64,000 nucleotides of DNA from an uncultured Oscillospiraceae bacterium (GTDB lineage Bacteria; Bacillota; Clostridia; Oscillospirales; Oscillospiraceae): assembly GCA_934512135.1 (NCBI GenBank), contig CAKSWT010000013.1, positions 1-64,000 on the forward strand, in the 5' to 3' direction. Positions 26,192 through 34,093 of this stretch are shown one piece after another. The position numbers were made by a program, and so were the translations under genes. A model generated the notes under the pieces. It had not been told where the DNA came from. It searched no databases and saw only the letters and a program-made list of their open reading frames with translations. The number at the start of each line of letters is the position of its first letter. The stretch's first letter is position 1.

Positions 26192-26365
26192 ATGTCAAAG
26201 CAAATTACCTATGTGTGCTTCGAAATCCCCAGTAGCGAGCACAGAAAACTCCGACTGCTTTCCATTGAGAAGGGCTGCAGTTTGAAATCACTTCTGCAGG
26301 AGGCTGTACAGGCATTTATCCAGGCCAAAATTGAAGCAGAAACTGAAAATAAGGAGACCTGTTAA
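26192..26365 (+). CDS. Small ribbon-helix-helix-like protein
   Basis: The 57-residue protein starts at ATG 26192 after AAGGAGGTG. VCFEIPSSEHRKLRLLSIEKGCSLKSLLQEAVQAFI fits an Arc/CopG-type beta strand followed by two helices. It probably binds DNA as a dimer. It is directly followed by another RHH gene, so the pair may regulate transfer genes. Confidence 0.6.
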   Translation: MSKQITYVCFEIPSSEHRKLRLLSIEKGCSLKSLLQEAVQAFIQAKIEAETENKETC

Positions 26366-26671
26366 ATGGACGATGTCAAAAACCTATGTGCTCCGATCCC
26401 GACAGAGCTCCATGCCAAGATACGGCAGAGACAGGAGGAATCCGGGCTGACACTGAGCCAGTACATGACGCAGCTCATCACAAATTATTATGAAATGGAG
26501 GGGAGATCAGCTATGAAAGAGAACCAGAGGACTGTGGCGTTCCAGGTGCCGCAGGAGCTGTTTGAGCAGTTCAAAGAATACCTGAAGAAGCACGGCATCA
26601 AGCAGAATGCTTTCTTCAATAACTGCATCCAGCGGGCACTGGAAGAAGATGAAGCCCAGAACCAGAAATAA
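26366..26671 (+). CDS. Double ribbon-helix-helix-like protein
   Basis: The 101-residue protein has two RHH-like units: CAPIPTELHAKIRQRQEESGLTLSQYMTQLI and TVAFQVPQELFEQFKEYLKKHGIKQNAFFNN. An internal ATG at 26514, preceded by GGAGGGGAG, could also produce the second unit alone. Related elements encode the second unit as a separate small protein, so this may be a fusion or two overlapping products. A terminator follows. Confidence 0.6.
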   Translation: MDDVKNLCAPIPTELHAKIRQRQEESGLTLSQYMTQLITNYYEMEGRSAMKENQRTVAFQVPQELFEQFKEYLKKHGIKQNAFFNNCIQRALEEDEAQNQK

Positions 26672-26683
26672 AACATGATATAG

Positions 26684-26717
26684 CCGCCGCAGGCGTTGTC
26701 CCTGCGGCGGTTACCTT
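26684..26717 (+). terminator. Intrinsic terminator
   Basis: CCGCCGCAGG (26684-26693) pairs exactly with CCTGCGGCGG (26701-26710) around a 7-nt loop, followed by TTACCTTTT. Confidence 0.7.
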
Positions 26718-26733
26718 TTGGAGGTGACCAATT

Positions 26734-26997
26734 CTGTATATCTACCCGGACAATCTGACCGCAAAAGCGACTCTGTGGCTCTGGGAGCTGCGGGACATCG
26801 GCATCATCGGCGTGTGCCTGCTGTTTTCCCTGCTGGCTTTGACCCAGACCGGCATTGCCATTCCGCTGCTGGTTTCTCTGGTATATGCCTTTCTCAGCAT
26901 CCAGTTCGATGGGACCAGCATCCTGCACTTTCTGCGCTATGCGGCCGCATTCCTGATCACAAAACAACAATTCTACGAATGGAGGATCGATTCGTGA
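26734..26997 (+). CDS. PrgI-like conjugative membrane protein (CTG start)
   Basis: This frame reads (M)YIYPDNLTAKATLWLWELRD, then two membrane helices (GIIGVCLLFSLLALTQTGIAIPLLVSLVYAF), ending LITKQQFYEWRIDS. It matches the small PrgI-type protein that precedes VirB4 genes in Firmicute transfer systems. No ATG, GTG or TTG fits the conserved N-terminus; CTG at 26734, 7 nt after GGAGGTG, does. So an unusual CTG start is inferred, otherwise the protein begins later. The stop overlaps the next start. Confidence 0.72.
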   Translation: MYIYPDNLTAKATLWLWELRDIGIIGVCLLFSLLALTQTGIAIPLLVSLVYAFLSIQFDGTSILHFLRYAAAFLITKQQFYEWRIDS

Positions 26998-27575
26998 GAT
27001 TTAAGAGAAATGACGCGCCGAACCAGTCCACCCGGCAGCTCATGGGGGTGGACAGCGTTTCGGATTATTGCATCCACACCCAGATGGGCGATCTGGTGTT
27101 TTTCATTATCAAGCCCACCAATATTTCCGTGCTGCCGGAATCCAGCGTGGCCGCTCGGATCTACGCTCTGCTCAATGTGGTCAAGGGTCTGGCGGAGATC
27201 GAGATGCTGGCACTCAATTCCAAGGAGTCCTTTGAGCACAACAAGGACTTTTACCGCAGACGGATGGCGGAGGAAGAACTGCCTGCCATCCGCAAGCTGT
27301 TGGAGCAGGACAGCAAGCACCTGGACCGGATCCAGGTGCTTATGGCTTCCGCCAGAGAATTCTATATCGTGATCCGGCTGAAAAACGAAAAGGAATCCGA
27401 GGTATTTTCCTATCTCTCCCGCATCGAGCAGAGCATCAAGGACAATGGCTTCAGTGCCCGCCGTGCCGAAGAACAGGACCTCAAGCGGATGCTGGGTGTC
27501 TACTTTGAGCAGAATGTGACCACAGAGCAGTATGAGGACTATGATGGTGACCGTTGGGTCATCGTTGGCGAATAG
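26994..27575 (+). CDS. Conjugation protein located before VirB4
   Basis: The 193-residue protein starts at GTG 26994, overlapping the PrgI-like stop, after GGAGGA. RFKRNDAPNQSTRQLMGVDSV, FFIIKPTNISVLPESSVAARIYALL and MASAREFYIVIRL are conserved in Clostridia ICE transfer modules between PrgI and VirB4. It resembles the N-terminal part of some TraC/VirB4 proteins, so it may work with the ATPase. Its exact role is unknown. Confidence 0.7.
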   Translation: MRFKRNDAPNQSTRQLMGVDSVSDYCIHTQMGDLVFFIIKPTNISVLPESSVAARIYALLNVVKGLAEIEMLALNSKESFEHNKDFYRRRMAEEELPAIRKLLEQDSKHLDRIQVLMASAREFYIVIRLKNEKESEVFSYLSRIEQSIKDNGFSARRAEEQDLKRMLGVYFEQNVTTEQYEDYDGDRWVIVGE

Positions 27576-27585
27576 GAGGCGCACG

Positions 27586-29418
27586 GTGGCAAAGAAGAAT
27601 TTGAAGATGATGGATCAGAACCGGGACGAAGCTGAGATCAAATCCTTTCTGGATATGATCGCGCCCTCGGTGATCAAATTCAGCACAGACCATTATATCT
27701 GCGGAAACACATTCCGCTGTGCATGGGCACTGCGGGAGTATCCCACCAAAACAGATGAGCATGCCATCCTCCGGCATTTGGGTGAAAAGGATGGTGTGAC
27801 CCTCCGCATCTATACCAGGCAGGTCACAGCGGCAGAGGAGAAAAAGATCATCCACAACGCGGTCAATAAAAACCGCATGAACAGCTCCAACACCAATGAC
27901 ATGCAGCAGGCGGTAACGGCGGAGCATGACCTCCAGGACGTGGCGTCTCTGATCGCCAACATCCACCGGAACCGGGAACCCCTGCTCCACTGTGCGGTGT
28001 ATATTGAGCTGACCGCCTCCAGCTATGACGCTCTGAAATCCCTACAGACGGATGTGCAGACGGAGCTGGTCCGCTCCAAGCTCAATGTGGACAAGCTGCT
28101 GCTGCGCCAGCGGCAGGGCTTTATCTCCGTAAACCCCGCCGGCTACAATGCCTTTGGAACACAGTTTGAACGGGTACTGCCAGCGTCCAGCGTGGCAAAT
28201 CTCTATCCCTTCAACTACAGCGGCAAAACTGACGCCAAGGGCTTTTATATCGGCAGGGACCGGTACGGCAGCAACGTGCTGGTGGACTTCGACCAGCGGG
28301 ACGAGGATAAGACCTCCGCCAATATTTTGATCCTCGGCAATTCCGGCCAGGGCAAGTCCTTCCTGATGAAGCTCCTCCTTCTGAATCTTCTGGAGGCCGG
28401 GAAGTCTGCCATCTCTCTGGATGCGGAGCATGAACAGCGGGAAATGTGCGAGGCGGTGGGCGGCTGCTTTGCCGATCTGATGGCTGGTGTATACAAAATC
28501 AACGTGCTGGAGCCCAAGTGCTGGGATGACGATCCGGACCCTAATGATACCGAGGCCCCGGTAGCTTTCCGACAAGGCACTAAGCTGGCTCAGCATATCT
28601 CTTTTTTGAAGGACTTCTTCCGGGCCTATAAGGATTTCAGTGACGCCCACATCGACACCATCGAAATCATGCTCAGCAAGCTTTATACCAAGTGGGGGCT
28701 CACAGAGACCACCAACTTCTCCCGGCTTCGCCCGGAAAACTATCCCATCCTTTCGGACCTCTATGCGTTGATCGACGAGGAGTTCCAGAGCTTTGATGAC
28801 AGCCGTCACCAGATCTATACCCAGCAGCTCCTGCAGGAGATCCTGCTGGGGCTCCACTCTATCTGCATTGGCGCGGACTCCAAGTTCTTCAACGGGCATA
28901 CCAATATCACCTCCAGCCGCTTTCTGGTCTTCGGCGTCAAGAGTCTGCTCTCCGCGGCCAAAAATGTCCGCAATGCCATGCTGTTTAATGTGCTCTCATT
29001 TATGTCTGACAAGCTGCTGACCGAGGGCAATACCGTGGCGGCACTGGACGAATTGTATATCTGGCTCTCCAATTCCACCGCCATTGAATACATCCGCAAC
29101 TGCCTCAAGCGGGTGCGGAAAAAGGAATCTGCCATGATGCTGGCCTCGCAGAATCTGGAGGACTTCGATCAGGAGGGCATCCGGGAGATGACAAAGCCCC
29201 TGTTCTCCATCCCGCCCCACCAGTTCCTGTTCAACGCCGGGTCCATCGACAAGCGGTCCTATATGGATATGCTCCAGCTGGAGGAGGCGGAGTATGATCT
29301 CATCAAAATCCCCCAGAAGGGCGTCTGCCTCTATAAATGCGGCAGCGAGCGGTATCTGCTGGAGGTCGTAGCACCCGAGTACAAAAAGAAGCTGTTTGGC
29401 ACAGCCGGTGGCCGCTGA
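27586..29418 (+). CDS. VirB4/TraE-type conjugation ATPase
   Basis: The 610-residue ATPase starts at GTG 27586 after AGGAGGC. The N-terminal half (FRCAWALREYPTK, TTxxxLIANIHRNREPLLHCAVYIELTA-like) is the VirB4 N-domain. Walker A ILGNSGQGKSFLMKLLL lies near residue 260, Walker B-like VAALDELYIWL near 490, and LASQNLEDFDQEGIREM near the end. VirB4 powers assembly of the transfer channel and is the core marker of a type IV secretion system. It appears complete. Confidence 0.93.
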   Translation: MAKKNLKMMDQNRDEAEIKSFLDMIAPSVIKFSTDHYICGNTFRCAWALREYPTKTDEHAILRHLGEKDGVTLRIYTRQVTAAEEKKIIHNAVNKNRMNSSNTNDMQQAVTAEHDLQDVASLIANIHRNREPLLHCAVYIELTASSYDALKSLQTDVQTELVRSKLNVDKLLLRQRQGFISVNPAGYNAFGTQFERVLPASSVANLYPFNYSGKTDAKGFYIGRDRYGSNVLVDFDQRDEDKTSANILILGNSGQGKSFLMKLLLLNLLEAGKSAISLDAEHEQREMCEAVGGCFADLMAGVYKINVLEPKCWDDDPDPNDTEAPVAFRQGTKLAQHISFLKDFFRAYKDFSDAHIDTIEIMLSKLYTKWGLTETTNFSRLRPENYPILSDLYALIDEEFQSFDDSRHQIYTQQLLQEILLGLHSICIGADSKFFNGHTNITSSRFLVFGVKSLLSAAKNVRNAMLFNVLSFMSDKLLTEGNTVAALDELYIWLSNSTAIEYIRNCLKRVRKKESAMMLASQNLEDFDQEGIREMTKPLFSIPPHQFLFNAGSIDKRSYMDMLQLEEAEYDLIKIPQKGVCLYKCGSERYLLEVVAPEYKKKLFGTAGGR

Positions 29419-30602
29419 TGACTGCAGGTGCGCTTGTGAAGGCGGCGCTGTCGGTACTGGCAGACCCGGCGCTTCGTAAAAAAGCAGGCTGGGTACTGGT
29501 GGCGATCCTGTCCCCCGTTATTGTCCTGCTTGCGTTTCTGTGCGCACTGGGAACCGGAGGCGCGGAGCACAACAATCTGGCGGTGAAAGCCAGCTTCTAT
29601 GGCTCCGTGTTCTCTGACCAGATCCCGGTGGAATATCGCGCGCATGTATTGGATATGCAGTCCGCCTTTGCCCGTCTGGATTCGGCGGTCGTGTCTGCCA
29701 ATGAACAGATGGAGAATGGAAACGGTCTTGACCCCATTCAGGTCAAGGCTGTTTTTTATGCCCTCTGCTTTGGCGAGGCGGTACCATCCCGCCGAGCCGC
29801 GGGAAATTTCGTCGGGTGCTTCTACACCACAGAAACACGCACCCGAACCGTGACTGTGGAGCATGAGGACGGCACGACCACAGAGGAAAAAGAAACCTAC
29901 ACCGCCACAGTGCCGCTCTCACTGGCAAGCGCCTATGCAAATCTGGCGTCGCTGCTGGGAAGGGAGATCACGGATGACGACCGAAGCAACGCCCAGCATA
30001 TATACATTACGATTGCCGGACCTGCAAGCGGCGGTGGCGGTTCTTATCTGCGAGGGACAGACCCAAGCGTTGAACTGGATATTTCCAAGTTCAAAAGTCC
30101 GGGCACAAAGAACGCGGATGACCTTGTGACCTATGCTATCCACGCATGGGAATCCGGCTGGGGCTATGTGTGGGGCACATACGGCTGCCTGCTGACAGAG
30201 TCCGCGTTCCAGTATAAGCTGGCGCAGTATCCTGACGCCATCAGCGGCCATGCGGATTTCATCCGTGCCAACTGGGTCGGAGGCAGAACCACTGACTGCG
30301 TGGGGCTGATCAAGGGCTACGGCTGGTTGAATCCGGATACCCTGACCATCGACTATGGTACCAATGGGATGCCCGACACCAACGCCGATCTCATGTATTA
30401 CGACGCATCTGTGTCGGGCCCCATCAGCACCATCCCGGAGATCCCCGGCCTCGCGGTCTGGCATGAGGGGCACATCGGAGTATACATCGGCAACGGTGAA
30501 GTGATCGAGGCCATGGGTACCAGATACGGCGTGGTCAAAACGCAGCTTGCGGGCCGCGGCTGGACACACTGGTTAAAAATCCCGTATATCAGCTATGATT
30601 GA
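29418..30602 (+). CDS. NlpC/P60 peptidoglycan hydrolase of the transfer system
   Basis: The 394-residue protein starts at ATG 29418 (TGATG overlap with VirB4). A membrane helix (VLVAILSPVIVLLAFLCALG) is followed by an extracellular part. The C-terminal NlpC/P60 domain has the catalytic Cys in TTDCVGLIKGYGW and the His in HEGHIGVYIGNGEVIEAMG. Such cell-wall hydrolases open the wall for the mating channel (VirB1 role). No lysozyme-type second domain is seen, unlike the longer two-domain enzymes of Tn916-like elements. Confidence 0.88.
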   Translation: MTAGALVKAALSVLADPALRKKAGWVLVAILSPVIVLLAFLCALGTGGAEHNNLAVKASFYGSVFSDQIPVEYRAHVLDMQSAFARLDSAVVSANEQMENGNGLDPIQVKAVFYALCFGEAVPSRRAAGNFVGCFYTTETRTRTVTVEHEDGTTTEEKETYTATVPLSLASAYANLASLLGREITDDDRSNAQHIYITIAGPASGGGGSYLRGTDPSVELDISKFKSPGTKNADDLVTYAIHAWESGWGYVWGTYGCLLTESAFQYKLAQYPDAISGHADFIRANWVGGRTTDCVGLIKGYGWLNPDTLTIDYGTNGMPDTNADLMYYDASVSGPISTIPEIPGLAVWHEGHIGVYIGNGEVIEAMGTRYGVVKTQLAGRGWTHWLKIPYISYD

Positions 30603-30661
30603 GGTGTTCATCACATTGCACATAGTAGACACTCTGTCAAGGGTTTCTTTTTCGAAAGTCG

Positions 30662-30690
30662 TTGCAATATCTGCGAAACTGGGGTAAAAT
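30662..30690 (+). promoter_or_regulatory. Sigma-A-type promoter
   Basis: TTGCAA (30662-30667), a 17-nt spacer and TAAAAT (30685-30690) lie 40 bp before the gene at 30730. This is the best-spaced promoter in the ICE part, and it marks the start of the accessory block after the secretion genes. Confidence 0.6.
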
Positions 30691-30729
30691 ATTTTGTGAA
30701 AAAACGTCCCAACAATAGGAGGTACAGAA

Positions 30730-30993
30730 GTGTTGTATAAACGGAGCAACCAGGCAAACGGTATGACGGGTCTATCTGCTGCGGAGCAGGCAAAAATTAT
30801 GGGTGAGGAAGCTGAAATGCAAGAGGCGGCCTTGCTTGAATACCAGGAAGGCGATGCAAAGAGAAAACTCCTTAAAGACATCGAATCTGGCAAAGTTGAA
30901 AGAGTCATCGTCTTGGATCAAGAACACTCGGGCATTGCCCCCGATGAAATCAACAGCCCTGATCCAAATTTTGAGATGACGATGTTAGGCTGA
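30730..30993 (+). CDS. Small acidic ICE protein
   Basis: The 87-residue protein probably starts at GTG 30730 (TTG 30733 also possible) after AGGAGGTAC. It is rich in Glu and Ala, with a central helix AAEQAKIMGEEAEMQEAALLEYQ. No known domain. It ends FEMTMLG, a member of the Met-x-Met tail group. Its own promoter and a strong terminator make it a single-gene unit. Confidence 0.55.
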   Translation: MLYKRSNQANGMTGLSAAEQAKIMGEEAEMQEAALLEYQEGDAKRKLLKDIESGKVERVIVLDQEHSGIAPDEINSPDPNFEMTMLG

Positions 30994-31018
30994 TTGAACA
31001 CATATTTGAATATCAAGC

Positions 31019-31060
31019 AAACGGCTGGCCTGTAACGAACAGGCCAGCCGTTTGCTTTTT
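31019..31060 (+). terminator. Intrinsic terminator
   Basis: AAACGGCTGGCCTGT (31019-31033) is mirrored exactly by ACAGGCCAGCCGTTT (31039-31053), followed by GCTTTTT. The 15-bp perfect stem also works in reverse. Confidence 0.85.
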
Positions 31061-31128
31061 CCCGGCGAATGGAGTGCGATATCTCACATCTTGCAGGACA
31101 GAGCTGTTTGGAAAGGCAGGTGAAGGTA

Positions 31129-31398
31129 ATGGCAAAAGGCGTTGCGATCAAAATTGATGAGGAACTTCTGCGGGACATTCACATTCGCACAGCGGAACAA
31201 GGAATATCCACGCAGCAGTACATTACGGAACTGGTTGAAAAAGATTTGTTTCCGGAGCGGTTTCCTCAACTGACTGATGACCAAAAGTCTCGAATCAAGG
31301 AAGCCGTAGACGTAATAAATCAGGCGCTCGACAATGTGGCGGATATCCTATGCGTCAGTTTGGAGCACGCTCCAGACAGTATGACTATGGCTCTGTGA
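31129..31398 (+). CDS. Small RHH-like ICE protein
   Basis: The 89-residue protein starts at ATG 31129 after GGTGAAGG. VAIKIDEELLRDIHIRTAEQGISTQQYITELV fits a ribbon-helix-helix fold, followed by a helical tail. It ends SMTMAL. It is likely a DNA-binding regulator or a relaxosome helper. Confidence 0.58.
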   Translation: MAKGVAIKIDEELLRDIHIRTAEQGISTQQYITELVEKDLFPERFPQLTDDQKSRIKEAVDVINQALDNVADILCVSLEHAPDSMTMAL

Positions 31399-31484
31399 TT
31401 TAAGTGTCCTGAACATTCTTGCTGGCTGTGGCACTTCACATCCACAAAAATCTAACATATCAACTATGATTAAGGAGGTCATAA

Positions 31485-31748
31485 ATGAAACAAGGAAACC
31501 TGACAATCTCCTTCGATGAGGAAAAGCTCACCGCCCTACGGCGTTACATGGGCAAAAGGGATTTGAATTTAGAGTCGGCACTCACCGACGCAGCGACAAA
31601 GCTCTATGAGAAATATGTCCCCGCGCCTGTGCGGGAGTACATCGATGAGACAGACGCACCCGCTCCGGCCCCTGCCGCCCCCAGGTCCAGGCGCAGCCCG
31701 AAGCTGTCTGTGCCGAAGCCCACCGAAGAATCGGAGGTGGTACAGTGA
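31485..31748 (+). CDS. Small ICE protein with basic C-terminal tail
   Basis: The 87-residue protein starts after AAGGAGG. Its N-terminal half (LTISFDEEKLTALRRYMGKRDLNLESAL) resembles a DNA-binding strand-helix unit. An Ala/Pro linker then leads to a basic stretch, RSRRSPKLSVPK. It overlaps the next gene by 4 bases. Its function is unknown. Confidence 0.58.
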   Translation: MKQGNLTISFDEEKLTALRRYMGKRDLNLESALTDAATKLYEKYVPAPVREYIDETDAPAPAPAAPRSRRSPKLSVPKPTEESEVVQ

Positions 31749-32794
31749 GCAGCAGAGAGATATCTGTCTGGATCGACGAGCACTGGTATGACGCGCTGAG
31801 TAAGCACCTGAGGGATGAAACGCTGGAGGAGCATCTGGAAAATGTTCTCGACGAGATGTGCAACCAGCTTCCCCGGCAGGAATATGAGCGCATCAGCACG
31901 CTCATCTGGCAGGAGGAGCAGCGCAATAAGGAGGAGGCCGAAGCCGGGCGGCGCTTCGCCGTGTTTCATGTGACGGAGCATGGAGAGTCCGCCTATTTTC
32001 TGGCGGAGGAAAATCTGGAGATGCTCCAGACCGCAGTGAGGCTGAGAAGCTATCTGCGCAAGCCGCCCGAGGATGCCCCCGCGCGGTTCCTTGGGATGTT
32101 TTCCCGGGGTGAGCGTATCTCCGCCGAGCAGTTTGATACCTATGTGCGGGAGCGGTTGGACAACACCGGCAGAGTGGTCGGCGCATTTGATATTGATCTG
32201 GACAACGGAACCTTTGATGCGCTGCACATCATGGACGGCTGGCAGCGGTTCCGCATCCAGGATGTCAGCACGGCCGCCTACTACGCAACAAAGAAAAGCT
32301 ATGCGTCGCAGGAATTCCGGTGGAAGGTGTTTCTGGAGCACCTCGACGGAAAGCAGCTCACCGCCGAAACAGAATCTCAGTTCCTCCGTGGTCTGCGGGA
32401 GCTATGCGCTCAGGATATCTATTTCTCGGACGAGATCATGCAGAATGATCACCTGCTGGAGTTCTATATGGACGGGAGCTTCAATGTCGACGCGGTGTTC
32501 GGCACACAGGTCTGCATCTCCGAGAATGATGACTGGCTGAACATTTATGCCAACTACGACATGGAGCGTGGCTGCGTCTGCGACACGCTGGAGGTTTACC
32601 TCGTGCGGGGAGATGGCACGGAGCAGGATCACAAGTACCATCTGAGCGAGGAGGAGCAAGCGCTCCTGCTACCCAGAATGGAGGAATACTGCAAACAGCA
32701 ATTCGGAAGTTGCCTTGACGAGCTGCGAGAACAGTACCTCTCCGAGCAAACCAGTGGCCAGCAGATCAGCGGGCAGCAGATCCAGCAGATGTGA
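31745..32794 (+). CDS. Large acidic ICE protein of unknown function
   Basis: The 349-residue protein starts at GTG 31745, coupled to the previous stop. The first 70 residues (ISVWIDEHWYDALSKHLRDETLEEHLENVLDEM) look like a helical dimerisation unit. The middle contains AFDIDLDNGTFDALHIMDGWQRFRI, a segment seen in related ICE proteins, and a CVCDTLEVYLVRGDGTE strand region follows. It ends in a Gln-rich QQISGQQIQQM. Strong acidity would suit DNA mimicry, but this is only an inference. Confidence 0.58.
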   Translation: MSSREISVWIDEHWYDALSKHLRDETLEEHLENVLDEMCNQLPRQEYERISTLIWQEEQRNKEEAEAGRRFAVFHVTEHGESAYFLAEENLEMLQTAVRLRSYLRKPPEDAPARFLGMFSRGERISAEQFDTYVRERLDNTGRVVGAFDIDLDNGTFDALHIMDGWQRFRIQDVSTAAYYATKKSYASQEFRWKVFLEHLDGKQLTAETESQFLRGLRELCAQDIYFSDEIMQNDHLLEFYMDGSFNVDAVFGTQVCISENDDWLNIYANYDMERGCVCDTLEVYLVRGDGTEQDHKYHLSEEEQALLLPRMEEYCKQQFGSCLDELREQYLSEQTSGQQISGQQIQQM

Positions 32795-32804
32795 GGATAG
32801 CAGT

Positions 32805-33230
32805 ATGTACAAAAGAATTGAACAGCCTTCTACACCTGCCGTTCTGAGCGTTACTGAAAACGGAGAGACACAATGTCTCCGGACGAACCGGTACGCAGAC
32901 CCGCTGTTCTTCACCCGGCGTTGCTCAATTGCGTCCGCAGATCAATCGAATGAAAGTATGCTTCAAAAAGCGTTTCCGGGAGCGGAGGCAATAACGCCGA
33001 CACCAGAACTCTTCTCAATGTGTTCCACAGCAATAGATTTTGACCGGGGAATTCTCTCTGTCAGGGAGTGCGGCCACTGGTTTAACCTACCGGCTCAAGC
33101 GGCGTTGGCCGCAGCAGATTGGTGCTATGAACGGTTAGAGTATATTCCCCCGGCGAAACGCACACTGATTTTTTACCTCCGCATTGCTGCGGAATGCGGC
33201 AAGCGATCAGCGGATCATGTTGCCTTATAA
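32805..33230 (+). CDS. ICE protein of unknown function
   Basis: The 141-residue protein starts at ATG 32805 after GTGAGGAT, 10 bp after the preceding stop. It contains ATAIDFDRGILSVRECGHWFNL-like and LAAADWCYERLEYI segments. I recognise no domain. It ends this sub-operon. The next 122 bp hold the leader with the third GAATAGCTTT copy. Confidence 0.5.
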   Translation: MYKRIEQPSTPAVLSVTENGETQCLRTNRYADPLFFTRRCSIASADQSNESMLQKAFPGAEAITPTPELFSMCSTAIDFDRGILSVRECGHWFNLPAQAALAAADWCYERLEYIPPAKRTLIFYLRIAAECGKRSADHVAL

Positions 33231-33260
33231 CATTTGTGTAAATATTCTGCCGCTCTTTTT

Positions 33261-33300
33261 GTTGGTCTTTCTGAATAGCTTTCCCTGTGGAAGTGTGGCA
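33261..33300 (+). promoter_or_regulatory. Leader with GAATAGCTTT core (copy 3)
   Basis: TTTTTGTTGGTCTTTCTGAATAGCTTTCC followed by GTGTGGCATTGTTG is similar to the leader at 34005-34070 over about 45 nt. In this copy the flanking stem is weak. A second small hairpin (GGCACAAGGTCTGTGCC) lies nearer the start at 33353. Confidence 0.4.
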
Positions 33301-33352
33301 TTGTTGTGGCAGGCACAAGGTCTGTGCCAAAAAGACTTAAGGAGGAAATCGT

Positions 33353-33799
33353 ATGAATCAGGCAAGAAGCAAAGACGTACAGCAAACACTCACAAAGGAG
33401 GCATTGAGCCTCCAAGAGTTGGGTGGAAGCAAAACCAATGTCGCCAACTATGAACAGGTCATTCGACTGGTTGGGAAAGCGAGTGGGATCCCCCGCAGCG
33501 AAACGGAGGATCGGCTTGCGCTCATCCGACAGAACCGGGACGATCTCCGGCGAATCGAGGCTGGAGAATCCGTTCAGGCGCGTGTGTTCAAGGAGGAACA
33601 TTTTTGTGCGAACTGGTCTGGGCTGGAAACCCTCGACATGATCACAGACCTGTTCGAGATATCCCTGAACCTGGAACGGCGCGGCGAGCGGCAGGCACTG
33701 TATAACATGGCAATAGAACTCATGGAAACGCAGTGCCTTCTCGACTGGATTGAAAAAACAGAGTCTGAGAAAGAACTGCCCGAAATCGCTTCCGCGTAA
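33353..33799 (+). CDS. ICE protein of unknown function
   Basis: The 148-residue, mostly helical protein starts at ATG 33353 after AAGGAGGAAATC. NYEQVIRLVGKASGIPRSETEDRLALIRQNRDDLRRIEAG is distinctive but not a domain I can name. A LETLDMITDLFEISLNLERRGE helix pair follows. It stands alone between a leader element and a strong terminator, so it is separately expressed. Confidence 0.55.
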   Translation: MNQARSKDVQQTLTKEALSLQELGGSKTNVANYEQVIRLVGKASGIPRSETEDRLALIRQNRDDLRRIEAGESVQARVFKEEHFCANWSGLETLDMITDLFEISLNLERRGERQALYNMAIELMETQCLLDWIEKTESEKELPEIASA

Positions 33800-33813
33800 A
33801 AAAGAATCCTCAC

Positions 33814-33847
33814 CCCGCCCTGCATCACCGCAGGGCGGGTCACTTTT
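33814..33847 (+). terminator. Intrinsic terminator
   Basis: CCCGCCCTG (33814-33822) pairs exactly with CAGGGCGGG (33831-33839), followed by TCACTTTT. The rest of 33848-34021 shows no gene. Confidence 0.75.
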
Positions 33848-34021
33848 CGGCAAACACCACTGCGAGACATTGCGGGACTTTTGAGAATCTGCTGCAATGG
33901 GGCACCCCTCCGATGCAGACCAGAAACGGAGCTTAAAAGAGATGCCCACTCATGAAATAGATATGGGGCAGATGATGTAGCTATAGTTGGTATTCACCAG
34001 TTTGGCAGGGCAATTTTTTGT

Positions 34022-34048
34022 TGCCCTTGATGAATAGCTTTCCGGGCA
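34022..34048 (+). promoter_or_regulatory. Leader hairpin with GAATAGCTTT loop (copy 4)
   Basis: TGCCC (34022-34026) pairs with GGGCA (34044-34048) around a 17-nt loop, TTGATGAATAGCTTTCC. The loop has the same length as the copy at 7444, although the stem bases differ (compensating changes). It lies 46 nt before the methylase-like gene. Confidence 0.5.
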
Positions 34049-34093
34049 GAAAGAGAGCATTGTGTTTCTGGATACAAAAAAGGAGGAAGCACG

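Noticed and set aside
26718..26993. N-terminal extension of the protein starting at 26994
   Set aside because: The frame upstream of 26994 is the shadow of the PrgI-like membrane protein, and the GTG at 26994 has a good ribosome site.
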